Below, piece by piece: positions 16,797-24,205 of a stretch of DNA of 64,000 nucleotides (positions are counted from its first letter, which is position 1; each line of letters opens with the position of its first letter). Under the pieces are notes generated by a model. The model did no database searches and had not been told where the DNA came from. It saw only the letters and a program-made list of their open reading frames with translations. Source of the DNA: Micromonospora humi (lineage in GTDB: Bacteria; Actinomycetota; Actinomycetes; Mycobacteriales; Micromonosporaceae); contig NZ_FMDM01000001.1 in the NCBI RefSeq assembly GCF_900090105.1, positions 372,001-436,000 on the forward strand. Direction: 5' to 3'. A program made the translations under genes and the position numbers.

Positions 16797-18032
16797 GTGA
16801 GCAAGACCCTCGACGCACCGGCCTCGCGACGGCCACCGGCGCCCCGGCCGGTGCTGGCCGCCCGCACCGGGGTCGCCGTCGTCTTCGCCCTCAACGGGCT
16901 CGCGGTGGCGAGCTGGTTCTCCCGGGTGCCGGCGGCCCGGGAGGCGCTCGGCCTCAGCCCGGGCCGGCTCGGCCTGCTGCTGCTCTGCATGTCGGTGGGC
17001 GCGCTGCTGGCCATGCCGGCCGCCGGCCTGGTCACCCAGCGGCTCGGCCCGGCCCGCACGGTGGTCGTCGCGACAGTGCTGGTCGCGCTCGGCATGACGG
17101 TGGCCGGCCTCGCCACCGGCCTGGCCGGCTGGGCGGTCGGCGTCGGGCTCGGGCTCGCCGCGTTCGGCTTCGGCTCCGGCCTGTGCGACGTGGCGATGAA
17201 CGTCGAGGGCGCGGCCGTGGAGAAACGGCTCGGCCGGACGATCATGCCCCGCTTCCACGCCGCCTGGAGCCTCGGCTCGGTCGCCGGGGCAGGGCTGGGC
17301 GCGGGCGCCGCCCGGCTCGGCGTACCGGTCGAGGTGCACCTGCCGGTGCTGGCCGTGCTGATCCTGACCGGCACGCTGCTCGGTGCCCGGGCGTTCCTGT
17401 CCGCGCCGGCCGAGTCGACCGACGCGGGCGCGCCGGCGGCCCGGCGGCGCGCGCTGCTGGCCGCCTGGCGGGAGCCGCGCACCCTGCTGGTGGGGCTGCT
17501 GGTGCTGGTCATGGCGTTCACCGAGGGCAGCGCCAACGACTGGCTGGCGGTGGCGTTCGTGGACGGGTACGGCGTCGACGAGGCGGTCGGCGCCGCCGTG
17601 TTCGGGGTCTTCGTGGTCGGCATGACCCTCGGCCGCACCGCCGGCACGGTCGCCATCGACCGCTGGGGCCGGGTGCCGGTGCTGTTCGGCACCATCGGGC
17701 TCGCCGCCGCCGGCGCGGCCCTGGCCGTGCTGGCCGGCTCCGGCCCGCTGGCCGTGGTCGGGGTGGCGCTGTGGGGGATCGGCGCGTCGCTCGGGTTCCC
17801 GGTCGGGATGAGCGCCGCCGCCGACGACGAGGACCGGGCACCCGCCCGGGTCAGCGTGGTCGCGGTGATCGGCTACACCGCGTTCCTCGCCGGGCCGCCG
17901 CTGCTCGGCTTCCTCGGCGACCACTTCGGCGTGCTGAACGCGCTCGGCGTGGTGCCGCTGCTCCTGCTGCCCACGCTCGCGCTGGTGCCGGTGCTGCGCC
18001 AGCCGCCCGCCGCGAAGAGCCCGGCCGGCTGA
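16797..18032 (+). CDS. MFS transporter (sugar/YbjJ-like)
   Basis: A 411-residue protein with about 12 membrane helices in two halves. Motifs include LNGLAVASWFSRVPAAREAL near the N-terminus, FGFGSGLCDVAMNVEGAAVE in helix 4, and TEGSANDWLAVAF at the start of the second half, typical of the YbjJ/FucP-like MFS group. GTG at 16797 is chosen as the start because upstream residues are polar and lie over the operator region. Control by the divergent LacI protein suggests a sugar or sugar-derivative substrate. Confidence 0.87.
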   Translation: MSKTLDAPASRRPPAPRPVLAARTGVAVVFALNGLAVASWFSRVPAAREALGLSPGRLGLLLLCMSVGALLAMPAAGLVTQRLGPARTVVVATVLVALGMTVAGLATGLAGWAVGVGLGLAAFGFGSGLCDVAMNVEGAAVEKRLGRTIMPRFHAAWSLGSVAGAGLGAGAARLGVPVEVHLPVLAVLILTGTLLGARAFLSAPAESTDAGAPAARRRALLAAWREPRTLLVGLLVLVMAFTEGSANDWLAVAFVDGYGVDEAVGAAVFGVFVVGMTLGRTAGTVAIDRWGRVPVLFGTIGLAAAGAALAVLAGSGPLAVVGVALWGIGASLGFPVGMSAAADDEDRAPARVSVVAVIGYTAFLAGPPLLGFLGDHFGVLNALGVVPLLLLPTLALVPVLRQPPAAKSPAG

Positions 18033-18121
18033 GCGCGGCCCAGCCGACTCCCACCGGGCTCCCAGGCGCCTGCCAGCCGCGCGTGCTGCACTGGTCGAGA
18101 CGCTGAGGAGAGGAGGCGGGC

Positions 18122-18454
18122 ATGGGCTGGTTCAGTCGACGAGCCGCCGACCCGACGACCCCGACGAAGCTCGACCGCGAGGCGAACCGGGAGGACCTGG
18201 CGCAGCTGGAGGCGTTCGTGACCAGCCGGCGCGGGGTCGAGTTCTATCTGGAGCCGGAGACCACCGCCACCGACACCACGGTGGTCGCCATCGCCCACGA
18301 CGGGGAGTGGATCCGCCGCCGCACCGGCTCGCCCCGGGTCGCCGGCACGATCGCCCGGCGGCACGCGGTGCCGCTCTACGAGGCGGCCCGCACCGGCTAC
18401 CCGGAGCGGATGCGGGCCTGGAACCGGGCCCACCCGGAACGCCGCAAGCGCTGA
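18122..18454 (+). CDS. Small hypothetical protein
   Basis: A 110-residue soluble, strongly charged protein I do not recognise. It begins MGWFSRRAADPTTPTKLDRE and contains EAFVTSRRGVEFYLEPETTA with a Trp-Ile-Arg-Arg-Arg patch; the C-terminus is basic (HPERRKR). A very strong GAGGAGAGGAGG leader precedes the ATG, so it is surely translated. Similar short proteins are widespread in actinomycetes with no assigned role. It follows the MFS gene by 89 bases on the same strand. Confidence 0.75.
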   Translation: MGWFSRRAADPTTPTKLDREANREDLAQLEAFVTSRRGVEFYLEPETTATDTTVVAIAHDGEWIRRRTGSPRVAGTIARRHAVPLYEAARTGYPERMRAWNRAHPERRKR

Positions 18455-18475
18455 CCGGTGCCGCGCCGCGCTCGC

Positions 18476-19180
18476 TCAGTCGCCCAGCGCGGCGCGGGCC
18501 TGGTCCCGACGCAGCGGCTCGTCGTGGGCCGAGACGTACCACTCGACGTGGTCGGAGAGCAGGCTGCGCGCCAGCTCCAGATCCGGCCCGTCGGTCGGGG
18601 AGCGCTCGTGCAGCGGAGGCGGGTACCAGCAGTCGCCGAGCAGCAGCACCCGGGAGTCCGGCACCAGCACCACCGTGGAGTCCGGTGCGTGCCCGCCACC
18701 GACGTGCCGCAGCACCACACCCGTGGGCAGCATCAGCTCGTCGGTGAACGTGCGGGTCGGCGGCAGCACCGCGAAGCCCTCCCAGTCGTCCATCGCGAGC
18801 GCCCGGGCCCGGTAGCTGGGGCCGAGCCGGGGCTCCTCGCGCACCCGCTCACGCAGGTGCCGGTGGCTCCACGGGCGGGCCGCCTCGGCGCGCAGCGGGG
18901 CCACGCCGGCCTCGTGCCCGACGATCTCCACGCCCGGCCAGGCGCAGGCGCCCCAGACATGGTCCCAGTGGTGGTGGGTGTAGACCAGCCAGCGCGGCTC
19001 CGGCAGCCGGGCGGCGGCGAGCCCGGCGCGGATCTCCCGGGCGTGCGCGGGACTGTGGCCGGCGTCGACCAGCACGCTGCCGCGCTCGTCGGCGACCACC
19101 GCCACGGCGGGCCGGATCGCGCCCGGATCGGGATCGCCGGGGAACAACCAGACCCGGTCGGCCAGATGGCGCGGTTCCAT
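18476..19180 (-). CDS. Metallo-beta-lactamase-fold hydrolase
   Basis: A 234-residue hydrolase. The zinc motif is YTHHHWDHVWGAC (HxHxDH), preceded by DAGHSPAHAREIRAGLAAAR, with a later His in HVGGGHAPDSTVVLV and GDCWYPP near the end, all expected zinc ligands. Such proteins cleave thioesters, lactones or phosphoesters. ATG with GAGAGGAAG upstream. No partner is evident: the neighbours are the crcB pair, 61 bases away on the same strand. Confidence 0.88.
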   Translation of the reverse strand: MEPRHLADRVWLFPGDPDPGAIRPAVAVVADERGSVLVDAGHSPAHAREIRAGLAAARLPEPRWLVYTHHHWDHVWGACAWPGVEIVGHEAGVAPLRAEAARPWSHRHLRERVREEPRLGPSYRARALAMDDWEGFAVLPPTRTFTDELMLPTGVVLRHVGGGHAPDSTVVLVPDSRVLLLGDCWYPPPLHERSPTDGPDLELARSLLSDHVEWYVSAHDEPLRRDQARAALGD

Positions 19181-19241
19181 GGCGGCTTCCTCTCGCAGCT
19201 TGGCCGGATGCTATCGCCGTCCCGCCCCGCCGGCTGCCCCG

Positions 19242-19604
19242 TCAACCGGCCACCGCGGTGGCCAGCGCGTAGCCGAGGAAGGCCGCGCCGAGGCCCGCGA
19301 CCACGCTGAGGAGCACATTCGCGTACGCGTGCAGCCGCGGGCCGGTACGGGCCAGCCGCAGCGTCTCGTAGCTGAGCGTGGACCAGGTGGTCAGCGCGCC
19401 GCAGAAGCCGGTGCCGACGAGCGCCGTGATCCCCGGGTCGGCCGGCACCGCGAGCACCGCGCCGAGCAGCAGGGACCCGGCCACGTTGACGGTCAGCGTG
19501 CCCCACGGGAACACCGAGTCGTGGCGGGCCTGCACCGCCCGGTCGGTGAGGTAGCGCAGCGGGGCGCCGAGCGCCGCGCCGACCACGATCAGCAGGGCGG
19601 TCAC
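19242..19604 (-). CDS. crcB: Fluoride exporter CrcB/FluC, second copy
   Basis: A 120-residue four-helix membrane protein of the Fluc fluoride-channel family. [20 protein letters not shown], the [20 protein letters not shown] core (N pore residue) and [19 protein letters not shown] are the standard motifs. GTG start overlaps the upstream crcB stop by 4 bases (GTGA). Two unequal copies in tandem are common in Gram-positives, and they may act as a dual-topology or heteromeric pair that keeps cytoplasmic fluoride low. Confidence 0.93.
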   Translation of the reverse strand: MTALLIVVGAALGAPLRYLTDRAVQARHDSVFPWGTLTVNVAGSLLLGAVLAVPADPGITALVGTGFCGALTTWSTLSYETLRLARTGPRLHAYANVLLSVVAGLGAAFLGYALATAVAG

Positions 19605-20080
19605 CGCGCCGCCCCGCCCCGGAGGGCCAGCAGCCGGCCGGTCAGCGCGTCCCCGGCGGCGACCGCCAGCAGCGCGGCGAGCACGGTCGCCGCCAGGTAG
19701 GCCAGCGCGGTACCCGGCACCCCGGCCGCCACCAGGTGTTGCGCGTCGACCGCGTACGCGGAGAACGTGGTGAACCCGCCGAGCACCCCGACGCCGAGGA
19801 ACGGCCGCACCAGCGGGCCGGCCGGGCGGGTCGTCAGCACCGCCATCAGCGCGCCGATCAACAGGCAGCCGAGGACGTTGACGCCGAACGTGGCCCACGG
19901 AAAACCGGTGGGTGGATGCGGCACGGCGGCCTGGGCGCCGGCGCGGGCCAGCGCGCCCAACGCGCCACCGGTGGCGATCACGCCCAGCACCGCCGCCGGG
20001 TGCGCGGTCAGCTCCGCCCGGTCGGCGGGTACGCGGAGATCGACGTCGGGATCGACGCGGGACTCGGACGGTCGGGACAC
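19601..20080 (-). CDS. crcB: Fluoride exporter CrcB/FluC, first copy with N-terminal extension
   Basis: A 159-residue Fluc protein. The core carries [40 protein letters not shown] and [20 protein letters not shown]. About 35 polar N-terminal residues ([20 protein letters not shown]) are extra. The GTG at 20080 is preferred because GGGAGG precedes it by four bases; an ATG at 20104 lacks a good site. Coupled to the downstream copy. No fluoride riboswitch was found upstream. Confidence 0.9.
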   Translation of the reverse strand: MSRPSESRVDPDVDLRVPADRAELTAHPAAVLGVIATGGALGALARAGAQAAVPHPPTGFPWATFGVNVLGCLLIGALMAVLTTRPAGPLVRPFLGVGVLGGFTTFSAYAVDAQHLVAAGVPGTALAYLAATVLAALLAVAAGDALTGRLLALRGGAAR

Positions 20081-20218
20081 GGTGCCTCCCACCAGCACGG
20101 GCATCACTGGCAGGGACCGTTGGCGATGTCGCGGTTCTCCCGGCGCGTCCCGGGACGGCGGGCCCCACCGCCGGTCGACCCCGAGCATAACCCCGCCCTC
20201 CCCACCCCGCCGCCACCC

Positions 20219-20280
20219 CCGCCCCGGTCCGCCCCGCCCCGGTCCGCCCCGCCCCGGTTCGGCCCGCTCCGGTTCGGTCC
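20219..20280. repeat. 15-bp C/G-rich tandem repeat
   Basis: Three near-perfect copies of a CCCCGGTCCGCCCCG-like unit, then decaying copies (CCGGTTCGGCCCGCT). It sits upstream of the crcB pair and abuts the palindromic element at 20281. With the hexamer repeat beyond it, it fills the 386-base gap between crcB and the MFS gene; no gene is seen there. Confidence 0.7.
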
Positions 20281-20350
20281 GCGATCTTGCACTTTCGGCC
20301 CCGACAAAGGGTGCGAACAGCCCATCTCGGGGGCCGGAACTGCAAGATCG
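20281..20350. repeat. 70-bp palindromic element (GCGATCTTGCA type)
   Basis: Ends are GCGATCTTGCA at the left and TGCAAGATCG at the right, with a GGCCCC / GGGGCC inner stem. It has the same length as the element at 49569 and aligns with it without gaps, the ends being identical. It lies in an intergenic region between crcB and an MFS gene. Confidence 0.85.
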
Positions 20351-20352
20351 CG

Positions 20353-20396
20353 GTGCGGGTGCGGGTGCGGGTGCGGGTGCGGGTGCGGGTGCGGGT
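20353..20396. repeat. GTGCGG hexamer tandem repeat
   Basis: About seven uninterrupted GTGCGG units followed by imperfect copies, beginning two bases after the palindromic element. The sequence is likely length-variable between strains. It is not part of a supported gene. Confidence 0.85.
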
Positions 20397-20466
20397 GGCG
20401 GTGCGGGTGCGGGGCGGGGGTGGGTGCTGCGGGGTGGGTGGGTCCGGAAGGGGTGGGGTGGGTGGG

Positions 20467-21699
20467 TCAGGAAAGGGTGGGGGACAGGTCCAGTGGGGTG
20501 GGGGTGGGGGGCGGGGTGGTGGGGGTGCGGCGGGCGGCGCGTTCGGCGCGCAGCAGGACCGCCAGGCCGAGCAGGGTCAGGCCGGCGCCGGCCCAGATCG
20601 GGGCGGTGAAGCCCAGGCCGGCGCTGATGGTCAGGCCGCCGATCCAGGCGCCGAGCGCGTTGCCGAGGTTGAACGCGGCGATGTTGGCGCCGGAGGCGAG
20701 CGTCGGGGCCCGGTGGGCGTACCTCATGATCCGCATCTGCAGCGGCGGCACCGTGGCGAAGCCGAACGCGCCCATCAGCACCAGCGCGACCACGGTGAGC
20801 ACCGGGTTCGCGGCGGTGAGCGCGAAGCCGACGAGCACCAGGGTGAGCACCGCGAGCACGGTGACCAGGGTGACCGGCAGCGACCGGTCGGCGGCCCGGC
20901 CGCCGGCGAGGTTGCCGGCGAACAGCCCGACACCGAAGAGCACGAGCAACCACGGGACGGTGCCGGTGGCGAAGCCGCTCACCTCGGTCAGCGTGTAGGC
21001 GATGTAGGTGAACGCGCCGAACATGCCGCCGAAGCCGAGCACGGTGACCACCAGCGAGAACCAGACCTGCGGACGGGTGAAGGCGCGCAGCTCGCGGCGC
21101 AGGCCGCCGCCGGTGGCGGCGTCGGTGGCCGGACCTCGACCGGGCACCAGCAGCGCCAGCCCGGCCAGCGCCACCACGCCGATTCCGGTGATCGCCCAGA
21201 ACGTCGACCGCCAGCCGAAGTGCTGGCCGAGGAACGTGCCGAATGGGACGCCGAGGACGTTCGCCACGGTGAGGCCGGCGAACATCATCGCGATCGCGCC
21301 CGCCCGGCGGGCCGGCGCGACGAGGCCGGCGGCCACCACCGCGCCGATGCCGAAGAACGCGCCGTGGCAGAGCGCCGCAACGATCCGGCCGGCCAGCAAG
21401 GTGGCGTAGTCGCCGGCCAGCGCAGAGAGCAGGTTGCCGCCGATGAAGAGCAGCATCAGCCCGAGCAGCACCGGCTTGCGCCGCAGTCGGGTGACCGCGG
21501 CGGTCAGCGCCACCCCGCCGACGGCGACGCTGAGCGCGTACCCGGAGATGAGCCAGCCGGCGACCGACTCGCTGACCGCGAAGTCGGCGGCGACCTGGGG
21601 GAGCAGCCCCATGATCACGAACTCGGTGAGGCCGATGCCGAACGCCCCGATCGCCAGTGCCAGCAGGCCGCCCGGGAGCGGAGAGGTGCGTGAGGACAT
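20467..21699 (-). CDS. MFS transporter (DHA1 drug/arabinose efflux type)
   Basis: A 410-residue 12-helix efflux protein of the AraJ/Cmx type. The N-terminus [20 protein letters not shown] and the helix-2 loop [20 protein letters not shown] are characteristic; helix 4-5 has the [20 protein letters not shown] signature. ATG at 21699 is supported by the family's N-terminal length. A divergent MarR gene and a 16-bp dyad upstream point to MarR control, so the substrate is probably a toxic small molecule or chloramphenicol-like drug. Confidence 0.9.
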   Translation of the reverse strand: MSSRTSPLPGGLLALAIGAFGIGLTEFVIMGLLPQVAADFAVSESVAGWLISGYALSVAVGGVALTAAVTRLRRKPVLLGLMLLFIGGNLLSALAGDYATLLAGRIVAALCHGAFFGIGAVVAAGLVAPARRAGAIAMMFAGLTVANVLGVPFGTFLGQHFGWRSTFWAITGIGVVALAGLALLVPGRGPATDAATGGGLRRELRAFTRPQVWFSLVVTVLGFGGMFGAFTYIAYTLTEVSGFATGTVPWLLVLFGVGLFAGNLAGGRAADRSLPVTLVTVLAVLTLVLVGFALTAANPVLTVVALVLMGAFGFATVPPLQMRIMRYAHRAPTLASGANIAAFNLGNALGAWIGGLTISAGLGFTAPIWAGAGLTLLGLAVLLRAERAARRTPTTPPPTPTPLDLSPTLS

Positions 21700-21728
21700 G
21701 ACATCCCATTCCATGCGTGAGGATGAAG

Positions 21729-21778
21729 AAAGCGCGTGCAACTACCCGCGCCAGCAACGAAATAGTTGCACGCGCTTT
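21729..21778. promoter_or_regulatory. MarR-type operator: perfect inverted repeat
   Basis: AAAGCGCGTGCAACTA (21729-21744) and its exact reverse complement TAGTTGCACGCGCTTT (21763-21778) are separated by 18 bases. Each arm also contains a shorter GCGCGTGCA-like half palindrome. It sits between the divergent MFS and MarR genes and probably binds two MarR dimers. Confidence 0.8.
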
Positions 21779-21835
21779 ATATAGGCGCAAGCGTGCTAGG
21801 CTGGGGGACGTCCACGTCACACCCGAGGAGGGCCG

Positions 21836-22285
21836 ATGGGCATCGGCGACGACGCGGTCCAGATCCGCGCCCAGGGCTGGCGTACGCTCGCCGCGCTGCA
21901 CGGCCTGATCGAGACCGCGCTGGAGCGCGCCCTCCAGGCCGAGCACGACCTCTCCGTCGTGGAGTACACGGTGCTCGACGCGCTGTCCCGGCAGGACGGC
22001 TGGCACATGCGGATGCGGCAGCTGGCCCGCGCCGCCGCGCTCTCCGGCAGCGCCACCACCCGCCTGGTCACCCGGCTGGAGGAGCGCGGCCTGCTCACCC
22101 GGATCCTCTGCGCCGACGACCGCCGCGGCATCTACACCGAGCTCACCTCCGCCGGGTCCGAGCTGCTGGCCCGGGCCCGACCCACCCACGACCGGGTGCT
22201 CGCCGACGCGCTGGCCGAGGCCGAGCGCACCCCCGAGCTGGCCCCGCTCGTCGACGCGCTGCACCGCCTGCCGGCCGCCCGCTGA
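21836..22285 (+). CDS. MarR-family regulator
   Basis: A 149-residue winged-helix repressor. [20 protein letters not shown] leads into the recognition region [20 protein letters not shown] and the wing [16 protein letters not shown]. The ATG has GAGGAGGGC seven bases upstream. It is divergent from the MFS efflux gene over a perfect dyad, the standard MarR layout. The effector is unknown. Confidence 0.92.
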   Translation: MGIGDDAVQIRAQGWRTLAALHGLIETALERALQAEHDLSVVEYTVLDALSRQDGWHMRMRQLARAAALSGSATTRLVTRLEERGLLTRILCADDRRGIYTELTSAGSELLARARPTHDRVLADALAEAERTPELAPLVDALHRLPAAR

Positions 22286-22391
22286 CCGTCACCTCCGCGG
22301 CGCTGACCTGGCAGGACTGCCCGTACGGGCGTACGGTGATCGGCATCTCGCCCGGCGCGGCGGCGTCGGGCCCGTCGCGCAGGAGGCCAAC

Positions 22392-23699
22392 GTGCAGGAC
22401 CGCACCCCTCGTCCGGACGAGCTGGATCCCGTCGAGCGGGTCACCGTCGACGAGCTGCGGGCGCTGCAACTGGACCGGCTGCGCCGGTCGCTGCGGCACG
22501 CCTACGACCACGTGCCGCACTACCGGCGCGCGTTCGCCGACGCCGGCGCGCACCCCGACGACCTACGCGATCTGGCCGACCTGGCCCGCTTCCCGTTCAC
22601 CGCCAAGGCCGAGCTGCGGCAGAACTACCCGTTCGGGATGTTCGCCGTGCCCCGGGAGCGGATCGCCCGGCTGCACGCCTCCTCCGGCACCACCGGACGC
22701 CCCACCGTGGTCGGCTACACCCGCGCCGACCTGGACACCTGGGCGAAGCTCATGGCCCGCTCGATCCGGGCCGCCGGTGGCCGGCGCGGCGACCGGGTGC
22801 ACGTCGCGTACGGCTACGGGCTGTTCACCGGTGGGTTGGGTGCCCACTACGGGGCCGAGGAACTGGGCTGCACGGTGATCCCGGTGTCCGGCGGCATGAC
22901 CGAGCGGCAGGTCATGCTGATCCGCGACCTCGAACCCGAGGTCATCATGGTCACCCCCAGCTACATGCTGGCCATCGTGGACGAGATGGAGCGCCAGGGC
23001 GTCGACCCGCGCGCCACCTCGCTGCGGGTCGGCGTCTTCGGCGCCGAGCCGTGGACCGAGGACATGCGCCGGGAGCTGGAACAACGGCTGGACATGCACG
23101 CGCTCGACATCTACGGGCTCTCCGAGGTGATGGGCCCCGGGGTGGCCGTCGAGTGCGTGGAGACCAAGGACGGTCTGCACCTGTGGGAGGACCACTTCTA
23201 CCCGGAGATCATCGACCCGCTCACCGGCGCGGTGCTGCCCGACGGCGAGCAGGGTGAGCTGGTGCTGACCTCGCTCACCAAGGAGGCCATGCCGGTGGTC
23301 CGCTACCGCACCCGCGACCTGACCCGGCTGCTGCCCGGCACGGCCCGGCCGATGCGGCGGATCGAGAAGATCACCGGACGCACCGACGACATGATGATCC
23401 TGCGCGGGGTGAACGTGTTCCCGACCCAGATCGAGGAGCTGATCCTGCGCACCCCCGCCCTGTCGCCGCACTTCCAGTGCGTGCTGGACCGGCAGGGGCG
23501 GCTGGACACCCTCACCGTCCACGTGGAACGGCGTGCCGGCGCCGCGGTGGACGAGGCCGAGCGGGCCGGGGCGGCCCTGGTCGAGCAGGTCAAGAACACC
23601 ATCGGGGTCTCCGTGGCGGTCCGGGTGATCGAGCCGGACGGGGTCGAGCGCTCGATGGGCAAGATGCGCCGCATCGTCGACCAGCGACGGGAGCGCTGA
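22392..23699 (+). CDS. paaK: Phenylacetate-CoA ligase
   Basis: A 435-residue AMP-forming ligase that makes phenylacetyl-CoA from phenylacetate, ATP and CoA. The P-loop-like motif is LHASSGTTGRPTVVGYT; other signatures are GYGLFTGGLGAHYGAEELGC, DIYGLSEVMGPGVAVEC and GRTDDMMILRGVNVFPTQIE. Length and motifs match PaaK. GTG start with AGGAGG six bases before. One base separates it from the PaaI gene, so the two form an operon. The rest of the paa ring-oxygenase pathway is not in the window. Confidence 0.94.
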   Translation: MQDRTPRPDELDPVERVTVDELRALQLDRLRRSLRHAYDHVPHYRRAFADAGAHPDDLRDLADLARFPFTAKAELRQNYPFGMFAVPRERIARLHASSGTTGRPTVVGYTRADLDTWAKLMARSIRAAGGRRGDRVHVAYGYGLFTGGLGAHYGAEELGCTVIPVSGGMTERQVMLIRDLEPEVIMVTPSYMLAIVDEMERQGVDPRATSLRVGVFGAEPWTEDMRRELEQRLDMHALDIYGLSEVMGPGVAVECVETKDGLHLWEDHFYPEIIDPLTGAVLPDGEQGELVLTSLTKEAMPVVRYRTRDLTRLLPGTARPMRRIEKITGRTDDMMILRGVNVFPTQIEELILRTPALSPHFQCVLDRQGRLDTLTVHVERRAGAAVDEAERAGAALVEQVKNTIGVSVAVRVIEPDGVERSMGKMRRIVDQRRER

Positions 23700-23700
23700 G

Positions 23701-24117
23701 ATGGCGGCCGACGGCGACCGCACCGCGGCGCACGACATGTTCGACGCCGACGTGGCGTCGAAAGGCCTCGGCATCGAGCTCGTCTCGGCCGGCGACGGCG
23801 CGGCGGTGGCCCGGATGCGGGTCACCCCGGCGATGCTCAACGGGCACGCCATCGGCCACGGCGGCTTCGTGTTCCTGCTCGCCGACACCGCCTTCGCCCT
23901 GGCCTGCAACAGCCACGGGCCGGTCACCGTGGCGGCCGGCGGCGAGATCAGCTTCCTGCGCCCGGTACGCGAGGGCGACGTGCTCCAGGCGTACGCCACC
24001 GAGCGGGTCCGGCACGGGCGCAGCGGCATCTACGACGTCACCGTCCGGCGCGGCGACGAGGTGGTGGCCGAGTTTCGCGGCCGCAGCCGCGTCGTGAAAG
24101 GCGGGGCCCCCTCTTAA
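23701..24117 (+). CDS. paaI: Hydroxyphenylacetyl-CoA thioesterase PaaI
   Basis: A 138-residue hot-dog-fold thioesterase. MFDADVASKGLGIELVSAGD and AIGHGGFVFLLADTAFALAC (with Asp in the catalytic D-T pair) are the PaaI signature, and the tail carries VTVRRGDEVVAEFRGRSRVV. It drains stalled CoA thioesters of the phenylacetate pathway. ATG one base after the paaK stop. Oddly, the last codons and the TAA stop lie inside a 54-bp palindromic repeat (24098-24151), so the C-terminal KGGAPS is repeat-encoded. Confidence 0.93.
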   Translation: MAADGDRTAAHDMFDADVASKGLGIELVSAGDGAAVARMRVTPAMLNGHAIGHGGFVFLLADTAFALACNSHGPVTVAAGGEISFLRPVREGDVLQAYATERVRHGRSGIYDVTVRRGDEVVAEFRGRSRVVKGGAPS

Positions 24118-24151
24118 CGCATTCTGCAGAGGAAGGGGCCCCGCTTAACAC
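24098..24151. repeat. 54-bp palindromic element at paaI stop; likely terminator
   Basis: Stem GCGGGGCCCC with GGGGCCCCGC, framed by AAGG and CTTAACAC ends and a TTAACGCATTCTGCAGAGG loop. It matches the element at 33125-33178 in 51 of 54 positions. It supplies the stop codon of paaI and sits between convergent genes, so it probably ends transcription from both sides. No U-run is present. Confidence 0.85.
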
Positions 24152-24205
24152 CTGCCGCGCCCGGGTCGGAGTGGCCCCGTGCCCGCTCCGACCCGGACTC
24201 GCTCC

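Noticed and set aside
20081..20200. Possible fluoride (crcB-type) riboswitch upstream of the crcB pair
   Set aside because: The minus-strand leader lacks the GGCGATGG...CGCC opening stem and the AA-C pseudoknot segment of known fluoride riboswitches; only a TGATGCC fragment looks similar.
22300..22390. CCCGTACGGG palindrome before paaK as a regulator site
   Set aside because: Short GC palindromes like this are expected by chance here, and no matching second site or regulator was found.
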